Made by a program: the position numbers and the translations under genes. The notes beneath the pieces are model-generated. The model was not told the origin of the DNA. It saw nothing but the letters and a program-made list of their open reading frames with translations, and made no database searches. From NCBI GenBank assembly GCA_946404865.1, contig CAMJFC010000007.1, positions 1-64,000 on the forward strand: 64,000 bases of DNA, written 5' to 3'. The DNA is from an uncultured Prevotellaceae bacterium. Lineage in GTDB: Bacteria > Bacteroidota > Bacteroidia > Bacteroidales > Bacteroidaceae. The number at the start of each line of letters is the position of its first letter. The stretch's first letter is position 1. Positions 52,464-60,583 of this stretch are shown piece by piece.

Positions 52464-53789
52464 CCGGGGGGTGGGTCTCTCAAGAGCACCATCGCGGTGT
52501 CTCTCACCAATTATCTGGATGCCGGTGCCATTGTGGCGGGTGCCAGTGGACTGACCCTTTGGCAGAACTATCTCGGACTGTCGGAAGTGCATCTCGGCTG
52601 GCTCAATTTCATCAGTGCCAACTGTCTCGGCGCGGCACTCGGCGCCATCATTGGTGGGTTCCTCGCCGACAAGTACGGGCGTAAGTTCATCTTCACCTAC
52701 AACCTCCTGGTCTATATGACGGGCGTGTTGCTCATCATGCTGAGTGTCAACTTCCCCATGTTGCTGGCCGGATTCCTGATCACCGGTGTCTCCGTCGGTG
52801 TGGGCGTGCCAGCCTCGTGGACCTATATCTCCGAAAATTCGGAAATCAACAACCGCGGACGTAATATCTGCATCTCGCAGATGTCGTGGGGCATCGGGCC
52901 GATGTGTATCTTATTGCTTGGCATGCTCTTCGCCCCGGGCGGTTATCTGTTCAGCTGGGTGCAGAGCCTCGGTCATGCCATCGGCGGAGCAGGTCTGTCT
53001 GAACCCGCACTCAATGTCTTCTCTTCGCGTGTGGTCTTCTTCTCGCTCTTCATCGTGGCGTTCATCGCATGGAACCTGCAACGTAAGTTGCACGAGAGCG
53101 CGGAGTTTGAGACAGCGAAGGAGAAAGGAAAGACGGCCGGACTGATAGATAATATCAAGGTGCTGTTCCAAAGCAAGGTGGCGGTGAAGACGGTGTGCTT
53201 CCTCGCTGGTATCTACCTCACGTGGAACCTCGTGGCATCGGTCATGGGATTCTTCCAACCGCACATCTATGAGACGGCGGGCGGCGTGAGCAACGAACAG
53301 GCCAACTGGATGAACTGCATACAATGGGCCATCATCGTGGGCGTCACCTTCATCGTGTCGAAGCTCATCGACAAGAGTAACCATAAACTCATCTATGTGT
53401 TCGGACTGCTTGTGGCCATCTCGGCATGGCTCATCATCGTCACCATCGGTGTGAACGGCAAGGTGGGACTATGGGCGTTCGCCATCCTCTGGGGTATCCA
53501 GGGCGGCACATCTGTGCAAATTTTCTACGCACTGTGGGGCACTGAACTGTTCCCGGCCAAGTTCCGTGCCGGTGCGCAGGGACTGATGTTCTTCATCGTT
53601 CGTGGTCTGTCGGCAGTGTGGGGACTCGTCTTCACCTATATCTATGGCGAGAATGGCGAGGGCTTCACCATCGCTGCTTACTGTATGATTGCCCTGTTGC
53701 TCATCTCCCTCATCGTCGGTTTCATCGGTGCACCCAATACACGAGGCAAATCGCTTCAACAAATCACCAAAGAACGTTACGGGGAATGA
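52410..53789 (+). CDS. MFS sugar transporter
   Basis: A 459-residue major facilitator with about 12 membrane segments. It carries the family loop motif GGFLADKYGRKFIFTY near residue 88 between segments 2 and 3, and a central cytoplasmic loop near 220-250 (NLQRKLHESAEFETAKEKGK). By position in the rhaB operon it should import the operon's sugar across the inner membrane, probably in symport with protons. The first ~25 residues (MSNQSSHNQ...TREGPGGG) are encoded by a palindromic repeat and do not look like a natural N-terminus, but no other ATG is available before the first membrane segment. It sits 91 bases after the isomerase gene. Confidence 0.9.
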   Translation: MSNQSSHNQSTPLPTREGPGGGSLKSTIAVSLTNYLDAGAIVAGASGLTLWQNYLGLSEVHLGWLNFISANCLGAALGAIIGGFLADKYGRKFIFTYNLLVYMTGVLLIMLSVNFPMLLAGFLITGVSVGVGVPASWTYISENSEINNRGRNICISQMSWGIGPMCILLLGMLFAPGGYLFSWVQSLGHAIGGAGLSEPALNVFSSRVVFFSLFIVAFIAWNLQRKLHESAEFETAKEKGKTAGLIDNIKVLFQSKVAVKTVCFLAGIYLTWNLVASVMGFFQPHIYETAGGVSNEQANWMNCIQWAIIVGVTFIVSKLIDKSNHKLIYVFGLLVAISAWLIIVTIGVNGKVGLWAFAILWGIQGGTSVQIFYALWGTELFPAKFRAGAQGLMFFIVRGLSAVWGLVFTYIYGENGEGFTIAAYCMIALLLISLIVGFIGAPNTRGKSLQQITKERYGE

Positions 53790-53847
53790 ATCAAGATGCG
53801 ACTTCGGTCATAGACCTCAACAATTAGTCAAAATTCGTCATTCTTCA

Positions 53848-53898
53848 TCGCCGTAGGCGACCATTCAACATTCAACATTCAAAATTCAACATTCAAAC
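53848..53898. repeat. Hairpin plus AACATTC repeats before rhaD
   Basis: TCGCCGTAGGCGA (53848-53860) is followed by tandem AACATTC/AAAATTC units leading to the rhaD start codon. The same pair of elements occurs after rhaD (54718-54838). It leaves no room for a separate rhaD promoter of recognisable form, so rhaD is probably read through from upstream. Confidence 0.75.
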
Positions 53899-54705
53899 AT
53901 GAGCATATTAACAAGCAGACCCGCTCTGGAGCGGGAAGTCATGAAGATTGCCGAGGTGGCAGGCTACCTCTGGCAAAACGGATGGGCCGAGCGCAATGGC
54001 GGCAACATCACAGTGAATATTACAGAGTTCGCCGATGATAAGATGCGGCAGATGCCAGCCATCAGCGACGTGCGACCCATCGGCATTACACTGCCCGAAC
54101 TCAAGGGTTGTTACTTCTATTGCAAAGGCACAGGCAAAAGGATGCGCGACCTGGCGCGCCGGCCCATGGAAAACGGCAGCATCATACGCATCCTCGACGA
54201 TTGCGCCTCGTATGTCATCATCGCCGACCAACCTGTGGCGCCGACCAGCGAGTTGCCTAGCCACTTGATTGTCCACGCACGTCAGATTGCTACTGGCTCC
54301 GGCTATAAGGCCACGGTGCACACTCATCCGATTGAACTGGTGGCCATGAGCCACAACCGTGCGTTCCTCGGCAAGGACGTACTCACACGTATCTTATGGT
54401 CGATGATTCCTGAGACCAAGGCATTTTGTCCACTCGGACTCGGTATCGTTCCTTATCAGTTGCCGGGTTCCAACGACCTCGCCCAAGCCACCCTCAAAGA
54501 GTTAGAGGAGTATGATGTGGTGATGTGGGAGAAGCACGGTGTCTTTGCCAAAGGTCTCGATGTGATGGATGCCTTCGACCAGATTGATGTGCTCTCCAAG
54601 AGTGCCAAGATTTATATCAGTTCGCGTTGCATGGGCTTCGAACCCGAAGGTATGAGCGACGAACAGATGGCAGAGATGACACGCGCCTTCCATCTGCCAA
54701 GATGA
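53899..54705 (+). CDS. rhaD: L-rhamnulose-1-phosphate aldolase
   Basis: A 268-residue class II aldolase cleaving L-rhamnulose-1-phosphate into dihydroxyacetone phosphate and L-lactaldehyde. It matches RhaD, not FucA or AraD, in NGWAERNGGNITVN near residue 29, APTSELPSHLIVHAR near 117, the zinc-ligand motif HTHP near 142, and MWEKHGVFAKG near 208. It is the last gene of the operon. The lactaldehyde could be oxidised by the dehydrogenase at 60584-62026. A hairpin begins 12 bases after the stop. Confidence 0.95.
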   Translation: MSILTSRPALEREVMKIAEVAGYLWQNGWAERNGGNITVNITEFADDKMRQMPAISDVRPIGITLPELKGCYFYCKGTGKRMRDLARRPMENGSIIRILDDCASYVIIADQPVAPTSELPSHLIVHARQIATGSGYKATVHTHPIELVAMSHNRAFLGKDVLTRILWSMIPETKAFCPLGLGIVPYQLPGSNDLAQATLKELEEYDVVMWEKHGVFAKGLDVMDAFDQIDVLSKSAKIYISSRCMGFEPEGMSDEQMAEMTRAFHLPR

Positions 54706-54717
54706 GTGCTGAGTTTT

Positions 54718-54764
54718 GAGTGTTGAATGTTGAATTCTTCATCGCAATTCAACATTCAACACTC
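54718..54764 (+). terminator. 19-bp inverted repeat after rhaD
   Basis: GAGTGTTGAATGTTGAATT and its perfect complement flank a 9-base loop (CTTCATCGC). It is the first feature after the rhaD stop and probably ends the transcript, although it is built from the same TTGAATG repeat units as the surrounding DNA and lacks a T-run. Confidence 0.55.
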
Positions 54765-54838
54765 AACATTCAACATTCAAAATTCTTCATCGCCGCAGGC
54801 GACAATTCAACACTCAACATTCAACATTCAACATTCAG
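54765..54838. repeat. AACATTCAACACTC tandem repeats
   Basis: Repeated AACATTC and AACACTC heptamers with a TCGCCGCAGGCGA hairpin (54790-54802) in the middle fill this stretch right up to the tRNA gene. The pattern repeats the one before rhaD, including hairpin then heptamers. Confidence 0.8.
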
Positions 54839-54843
54839 AAAGG

Positions 54844-54917
54844 TGGACCGTACGGGACTCGAACCCGTCCTAGGAGCTTGCGGAGCTCCCGTGCTAGCCG
54901 ACTATCACTAACGGCCC
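54844..54917 (-). tRNA. tRNA, probably tRNA-Ala(CGC), with atypical C33
   Basis: The minus strand folds into a 74-base cloverleaf: a 7-bp acceptor stem (GGGCCGT / ACGGTCC), a 3-bp D stem (GTG / CAC) with GG in the loop, a 5-bp anticodon stem (GGAGC / GCTCC), a 7-base loop TCCGCAA, a 4-base variable loop and a 5-bp T stem with loop TTCGAGT. Reading the loop in standard positions gives anticodon CGC. The acceptor has the G3-U70 wobble and A73, which are alanine identity elements. Position 33 is C in place of the near-universal U, and no CCA is encoded. An Arg(CCG) reading would need a 9-base loop, so Ala is preferred; a decayed tRNA is possible. Confidence 0.75.
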
Positions 54918-54957
54918 AAAGAAATAAAAGGGTGATGAAACAATGGCATCAACGCTG

Positions 54958-54987
54958 CAAAAGTATAGTTTTTTTTAATTGTGACAA
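54958..54987 (-). promoter_or_regulatory. Promoter of the tRNA gene
   Basis: On the minus strand: TTG, 19-base spacer, TACTTTTG followed by CA. It lies 40 bases upstream of the tRNA 5' end, so the tRNA has its own transcription signal, a sign that it is expressed. Confidence 0.7.
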
Positions 54988-55028
54988 TATTTTTTAAACA
55001 TTTTTTTTTATTATTTGAAAAATGTTTT

Positions 55029-55036
55029 TACTTTTG
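55029..55036 (+). promoter_or_regulatory. Promoter -7 box of the SusC/SusD operon
   Basis: TACTTTTGCA matches the Bacteroidota -7 box, 45 bases before the SusC-like ATG. The upstream DNA is T-rich without a well-placed TTTG. The box lies inside an in-frame open extension, which supports the later start codon for SusC. Confidence 0.7.
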
Positions 55037-55081
55037 CACCCGACAAACTATCTACTAAGTCAAATTTTTTATCTTACAAAC

Positions 55082-58000
55082 ATGATGAAACTACAATTGA
55101 AGAGAGCCTTTGTGGCTTTGCTATTGCTCATTGTGGGTTTCGCTGCATACGCGCAGCAAACTGTCAAGGGCACAGTGAAGGACTCAAACGGCGAACCGAT
55201 GATTGGTGTGACCGTCGTGGCTAATGGCACGACTAATGGTGCCGTGACTGACATCGACGGCAATTTCACACTGACCAACGTGTCATCGTCCGACGTCCTT
55301 AATGTCTCGTATGTCGGCTACAAGACGCAGAACTTGAAAGTCGGCAGTAAAAGCTCGTTCAACATCGTGCTCGAGGAAGACAACACCACACTCGACGATG
55401 TGGTGGTCATCGGTTACGGTACCATGCGCCGTCGCGACCTTACCGGTGCCGTGGCTTCTGTCTCCGGCGACAAACTGGCATCCAACCCTGTGGCCAACGT
55501 GGCTCAGGCGCTGCAAGGACAGCTGCCAGGTGTGAGCGTTACCTCACAGGACGGACGTCCTGGTGCCACCATGTCTATCCGCGTGCGTGGTGGAGGCTCT
55601 ATCACCCAGAGTAACGAACCTCTTTACATCGTTGACGGTGTGCAGGTGAGCGACATCAGCGACATTCCCGCCGACAACATCGAGAGCATCGATGTGCTGA
55701 AAGACGGTGCTTCGACAGCCATCTACGGTGCTCGTGGTGCCAACGGTGTGATTCTCGTCACCACCAAAGGCTCACAGGGCGACGGCAAGGCTCGCGTGAA
55801 GTATAATATGTATTATCAGGTGAAGAGCGCACCGAAGAAACTCGATGTGCAAGACGCTTACGGTTATGTGCTGCACAACTGGAGCTATGCCAAAGCCTAT
55901 GGCAATAACGAGGATGAAGGCATCGCCGAGTATTTCGGACTCGGTTCAAAGTACGGTAACCACCTCAATGAATACCGCAACGTGGATGTGCACAACTATG
56001 TGGACGACGTGATGCGTACGGCCAGCTCATGGAGCCATGACCTGTCGCTCTCCGGTGGTAATGCCAATACGAAATACTACGCCACGGTCAACTACCTCAC
56101 CGATGACGGTATCCGTATCAAGTCGGGTTTCCAACGCTGGAACGCCAACTTCAAAATCTCGCAGAAAATCACCCGCAGCCTGACCTTCGACGCCGACCTG
56201 CGCTATAGTGAGATGAAATTTGAAGGCACCAATTTCGATTATGCCGCCGGTAACTCTGTCTATGGCTATCGCCCCATCGACAATCCGTTCGGCAACGATG
56301 ACCCCTCGCTCCTCTCCATGGGTAGCTCAAGCGTGGAAGACAAAGAGAACCCCACTGCTATCATCGACAACTATACCAATATCACCAAACGCTACCGCGT
56401 GCGTGGCATGGGCACCCTGACATGGAACATCATCAAGGGACTCACCGCCAAGACCGAACTCTCACTCAGTCGTAACTGGAGCGAGACTCGCTACTGGGAT
56501 GCCGGACAGTCAACTAACCCCTACAACCAGGCACAACTGACTCAAGGCAATGGCTACGGCACTCGCTGGGCCACCACCGTCAACTACGAGGTGCAGGGCC
56601 TGGGCGAGGACCACTCGCTCACATTGCTCGCCGGTAACGAGGTGCTCGCCAGCAAGAGTCTCTCCAACCGCATGACGGGTGCAGGTTATCCCTCAGAGTT
56701 TAGCATGGACCGTGCTTTCGGACTGATTAACATGTACAACATGAAGGACGACTACTATGAGCAGACCAAAAAACTCTCTGACTTCTACAACACAGAAAAC
56801 GATCCCAAACATACCCTGTCGTGGTTCGGACGTGTCAACTACGACTTCCTGGGCCGCTACCTCTTCACCGCTACGTTCCGTGCCGATGGTAGCTCTAACT
56901 TCTCCTCTGAGAACCATTGGGGTTATTTCCCCTCGGCTGCCTTCGGTTGGCGTATCTCCGATGAACCCTTCATGGAGAGCACACGCGGTTGGCTGGACAA
57001 CTTGAAACTGCGTATCTCTTATGGCTCGTCAGGTAACGATGACATCGACGCCAGCCTCTTCAAAGAGTATTGGGTGCCGCAAATCACTTGGAATGGCGAC
57101 AAACGTACCGTGACCTTCAAACCTGGTGACATCCTCGCCAACCCCGACCTGAAGTGGGAGACCACCATCTCGCGCAACCTCGGTTTGGACTACAGCTTCT
57201 GGAATGGCAAACTGCGTGGTAGCATCGAGGCCTATTGGAACACCACGAAAGACATCTTGATGAAAGTGCCTGTGGCTGAGACCACCGGACACAGCTATCA
57301 GTATCAGAATGTGGGTGAGACATCGAACAAGGGTCTTGAACTGTCCGTATTCTATGAGATTGTCCGCAGCAAGGAATTCAACCTGAGTTTCAACGCTACC
57401 TATAACTACAACCACAACAACGTGGAGAAAGTGGTTGAGGGTGTCAATGCCGATACTCACACCGACTGGGGTTCGTCTATGAAACGCCCCTACAACGACT
57501 ATATCATCCGTGAGGGCAGCCCCGTGGGCACCATCTTCGGTTATAAGTCGGATGGTTTCTATACTGTCGATGACTTCAATGTGGTCAATGGCTCTTGGGT
57601 GCTCAAAGATGGTGTACCCGACATCTCGGGCGTGGTCAACTACTCAGGCGGTGGCGTTTATAACCGTCCGGAGGGTCAGGTGGCCTTCCCGGGTATGGTG
57701 AAGTTCGCCGACACCAATGAGGACGGTGTGGTGACTGAAGAAGATGCTTGTGTCATCGGTCACACCATGGCGAAACACACGGGTGGTTTCAACTTCCTTG
57801 CCAACTGGAAGGGCTTCGACGCTGCTGTCGGTTTCACCTATCAGATTGGTGGAAAGGTATATAATGCCAACCGTATGCACTCGATGATGGGTAACAAGAA
57901 CACCTCTTACGGTTGGAACCGTCTGGCCTTCATCGACGACTGCTGGAAGATGTATGACATTGACGCCAACGGCGACCTCTACGCTGTGACCGACCCCTCG

Positions 58001-58339
58001 GCTCTGGCTACACTCAATGCCAATGCCGAATATGCACTGCCTTACTGTGAGTATGGTATGGTGTCGTCGGAGTTTGTAGAGAACGCCTCTTATCTGCGTC
58101 TCAACACCCTCACCATCGGTTATACGCTGCCTAAGACGCTCACCAGCAAGGTGGGCATCAGCAACCTGCGCGTCTATTTCACCGGTGGTAACCTCTTCTG
58201 CATCTCTGGCTACAACGGCATTGACCCGGATGTGAACACCCGCCCGGGCGGACAAAACGGATTCCCCGTGCCCAACTACGACTGGAACTCATATCCGCGC
58301 GCCAGAACCTTTACTTTCGGTCTTAATGTCGCATTCTAA
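55082..58339 (+). CDS. SusC-type TonB-dependent outer-membrane transporter
   Basis: A 1085-residue SusC/RagA-type porin that would import glycan oligomers using energy from TonB-ExbBD. Signal peptide MMKLQLKRAFVALLLLIVGFAAYAQ; an N-terminal carboxypeptidase-regulatory domain (VKGTVKDSNGEPMIGVTVVA, about 27-110); a TonB-box-like DDVVVIGYGT near 117; a plug domain (VSGDKLASNPVANVAQALQG, RVRGGGSITQSNEPLYIVDG); and a 22-strand barrel ending in FTFGLNVAF. The ATG at 55082 is chosen because the upstream frame covers the promoter. The SusD partner begins 21 bases downstream. No hybrid two-component or ECF/anti-sigma gene is seen beside it. Confidence 0.96.
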   Translation: MMKLQLKRAFVALLLLIVGFAAYAQQTVKGTVKDSNGEPMIGVTVVANGTTNGAVTDIDGNFTLTNVSSSDVLNVSYVGYKTQNLKVGSKSSFNIVLEEDNTTLDDVVVIGYGTMRRRDLTGAVASVSGDKLASNPVANVAQALQGQLPGVSVTSQDGRPGATMSIRVRGGGSITQSNEPLYIVDGVQVSDISDIPADNIESIDVLKDGASTAIYGARGANGVILVTTKGSQGDGKARVKYNMYYQVKSAPKKLDVQDAYGYVLHNWSYAKAYGNNEDEGIAEYFGLGSKYGNHLNEYRNVDVHNYVDDVMRTASSWSHDLSLSGGNANTKYYATVNYLTDDGIRIKSGFQRWNANFKISQKITRSLTFDADLRYSEMKFEGTNFDYAAGNSVYGYRPIDNPFGNDDPSLLSMGSSSVEDKENPTAIIDNYTNITKRYRVRGMGTLTWNIIKGLTAKTELSLSRNWSETRYWDAGQSTNPYNQAQLTQGNGYGTRWATTVNYEVQGLGEDHSLTLLAGNEVLASKSLSNRMTGAGYPSEFSMDRAFGLINMYNMKDDYYEQTKKLSDFYNTENDPKHTLSWFGRVNYDFLGRYLFTATFRADGSSNFSSENHWGYFPSAAFGWRISDEPFMESTRGWLDNLKLRISYGSSGNDDIDASLFKEYWVPQITWNGDKRTVTFKPGDILANPDLKWETTISRNLGLDYSFWNGKLRGSIEAYWNTTKDILMKVPVAETTGHSYQYQNVGETSNKGLELSVFYEIVRSKEFNLSFNATYNYNHNNVEKVVEGVNADTHTDWGSSMKRPYNDYIIREGSPVGTIFGYKSDGFYTVDDFNVVNGSWVLKDGVPDISGVVNYSGGGVYNRPEGQVAFPGMVKFADTNEDGVVTEEDACVIGHTMAKHTGGFNFLANWKGFDAAVGFTYQIGGKVYNANRMHSMMGNKNTSYGWNRLAFIDDCWKMYDIDANGDLYAVTDPSALATLNANAEYALPYCEYGMVSSEFVENASYLRLNTLTIGYTLPKTLTSKVGISNLRVYFTGGNLFCISGYNGIDPDVNTRPGGQNGFPVPNYDWNSYPRARTFTFGLNVAF

Positions 58340-58360
58340 TTTAAGGGAGGAAACACAATT

Positions 58361-60490
58361 ATGAAAAAGATATTCAAATCAATGTTATATGCTGCCGGCG
58401 TGCTGACCTTGACCACCGCTTGTGGCGATTTCCTGGAGACGGATTCTCCATCGAAGACCGATGCCAATTTCGTCTTCTCCACCAGCGAGACGGCACGTGC
58501 TGCCCTCGAGGCCGCATACGCTGACTGGGCGAACGCCGCACAGAACAGGGTGTTCGGCGACGGACTCTTCTACGCTTCCGACGTGGCTGGCTCTGACATC
58601 GAACGCCATCCCGAGAAATTTGAGAACCAGCCCGGACGTCACTGGCCGGAGTCGTTCTATCAGAACGGCACCTATGCAGGAAAATACGCGCTGACCAGCT
58701 ATCAGAAAGAGGATGACACTTATGCTGCCCTCTATAAGATTATCAATGAGGCCAATATCGTGGTGCAAGCTCTGCAGACTTCTGACGGCTTCAATGAGAT
58801 GATTGCTGCAGGCGTAGAGAGCACGCAGGGACAGATGTACGGCGAGGCCGTGGCTCTGAAGGCTACCGCATATCGCGAGTTGCTCAAGTACTTTGGCGAT
58901 GTGCCTTATCTGAGCGGTAAAGTCACTGACAGCGGCAATCTCTGCGGACGCGATTCTATCTATGATGTCATCCTCGGTGAGTTGGAGCAGGCTGCTCCGC
59001 TGATGTACCGTCTGGGTTCCATCCCCGGGGTGACGGGTAAGAACTATTTCTCTCGCACTTATGTTGAGGGACTGATTGGACGTATCGCGCTCGAGGCTGG
59101 CGGCTATCAGATACGCCGCGGCGACATCACACGTCTTGATGGGCAGGGTAATCCCCTCTCTTTCGAGACCATGGGCAAACCGAACAACGGTGCTGAGTAT
59201 GGCCGTCGTACCGATTACAAGAAATACTATGAACTGGCTCAGAAGTATTTCAAGGCTGTCATCGACAACCCCGGAACGGCTGTGTTCCATACCACCGACC
59301 CGCGTCAGAATGAGAGCGGTCGCACTTACGGCAACCCCTATCAGTATTTCTTCCAGCAGATGCATGGTGATGACAACGCCTTCGCTGATGAGTCCATCTA
59401 TGAGGTGTCCATTTCTCAGGGTGCTGGCAACGACGCTCGCCCCTATTCCTTCGGACGGCCTTCAACTGGTGCAAAAGCTGATAACTATCCCTGTAAGAAC
59501 TATGGCCAGGGACGTATCAATCCCGCCTTCTACTATGGCGTGTTCGACCCGGCCGACATGCGACGTGATGTGTCTTGCGCAGTCACGGGTACCAACGGTG
59601 CCAGTGGAACTGAGGTCTTGCTCCCCTTCGCACCGGGTTCACAGGCCAACGGTGGTGGCATCTCCTTAAATAAATGGGATGAGAACCGCCAGACCAAACC
59701 ATGGACGGCCAACCAACGTAAGTCGGGCATCAACGGACCGTATATGCGCCTGTCGGAGATTTACTTAGGCTATGCCGAGGCATGTGCTGTGTTGGGCAAT
59801 GATGCTGAGGCTAAGAACTACCTCTCTATCATCCGCAACCGTGCCTTCCCTGCTGGCAAGGCTAATGTCGATGCTTTTATCGCCAAAGAGGGCTCGCTGC
59901 TTGAGGCTATCATCGACGAGCGCGGCTTTGAATTTGCTGGCGAGGGCGACCGTCGTACAGTACTCATCCGTACGGGTCTCATCGGTAAAAAAATCAAGGC
60001 CATCAAGGATCTGACCACCAAGATGATGGACGGACTGGCTAAAGACGGATACTACAAGTTTGATAACGGCAACATCATATCCTCGGTCATCTATACCAAG
60101 CAGGTGGATGCCAAGGCTGCAGTGAAACATCGTCTGACAGCTCAATGTCCCGTAGGCATGGAGAACGACCCCATCCTCTTCCCGGGATGGCGCGGCGTGA
60201 ACGACGACTGGTCACAATTCGGTTTGGATTATAAAGGCAATACACTGACCAATCTGGCCATTCAGGGCTTGTTCGAGAAACTCACGGACAATGATAGGGG
60301 CACGTTGCTACAACAGGGTTATACTGAGGTTCCTTGGGGCTCGGAACTGCTCAAATATCGTGATGAGTATGAGAAATACCTCTTCTACGATTGGGACTAC
60401 GAGACCGCACCTATTCACTACTGGCCCTTCACTCCCAATGTGATGACTAACGGTGGATTCACCAATGGCTACGGATTCGCACAGCAATAA
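58361..60490 (+). CDS. SusD/RagB-family lipoprotein
   Basis: A 709-residue outer-membrane lipoprotein that caps the SusC barrel and binds glycan. The signal sequence MKKIFKSMLYAAGVLTLTTAC has a lipobox ending at C21, followed by GDFLETDSPSKTDANFVF, the standard SusD start (TPR-like N-terminal region, AARAALEAAYADWAN near 40). The C-terminal SusD region contains YMRLSEIYLGYAEACAVLGN near residue 461, then IIDERGFEFAGEGDRR near 518. The length is above the usual 500-650, so it carries extra loops. No ligand can be named; the deoxysugar operon and esterase nearby hint at a rhamnose-containing or acetylated glycan. Confidence 0.96.
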   Translation: MKKIFKSMLYAAGVLTLTTACGDFLETDSPSKTDANFVFSTSETARAALEAAYADWANAAQNRVFGDGLFYASDVAGSDIERHPEKFENQPGRHWPESFYQNGTYAGKYALTSYQKEDDTYAALYKIINEANIVVQALQTSDGFNEMIAAGVESTQGQMYGEAVALKATAYRELLKYFGDVPYLSGKVTDSGNLCGRDSIYDVILGELEQAAPLMYRLGSIPGVTGKNYFSRTYVEGLIGRIALEAGGYQIRRGDITRLDGQGNPLSFETMGKPNNGAEYGRRTDYKKYYELAQKYFKAVIDNPGTAVFHTTDPRQNESGRTYGNPYQYFFQQMHGDDNAFADESIYEVSISQGAGNDARPYSFGRPSTGAKADNYPCKNYGQGRINPAFYYGVFDPADMRRDVSCAVTGTNGASGTEVLLPFAPGSQANGGGISLNKWDENRQTKPWTANQRKSGINGPYMRLSEIYLGYAEACAVLGNDAEAKNYLSIIRNRAFPAGKANVDAFIAKEGSLLEAIIDERGFEFAGEGDRRTVLIRTGLIGKKIKAIKDLTTKMMDGLAKDGYYKFDNGNIISSVIYTKQVDAKAAVKHRLTAQCPVGMENDPILFPGWRGVNDDWSQFGLDYKGNTLTNLAIQGLFEKLTDNDRGTLLQQGYTEVPWGSELLKYRDEYEKYLFYDWDYETAPIHYWPFTPNVMTNGGFTNGYGFAQQ

Positions 60491-60508
60491 TCCTCCTGTC
60501 ATAACCAT

Positions 60509-60541
60509 AAAAGGGGTGCTCATCACGAGCACCCCTTTTTC
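60509..60541. terminator. Bidirectional terminator after SusD
   Basis: A 13-bp perfect stem (AAAAGGGGTGCTC / GAGCACCCCTTTT) around ATCAC, flanked by A's and T's on either side. It separates the rightward SusC/SusD operon from the convergent dehydrogenase gene and can end both transcripts. Confidence 0.9.
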
Positions 60542-60583
60542 GGAATGATAGTTTTATGTCATCAGTTCAACTGACGAATTCGG

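Noticed and set aside
49427..54705. L-arabinose operon (araBAD-like)
   Set aside because: Although the isomerase is AraA-like, the kinase and aldolase carry RhaB and RhaD motifs (NGWAERNGGN, PTSELPSH, HGVF) and not AraB/AraD ones.
54720..54911. 63-codon plus-strand open frame
   Set aside because: Translates the AACATTC repeats and the antisense of the tRNA (VDRTGLEPVLG is a familiar tRNA artefact).
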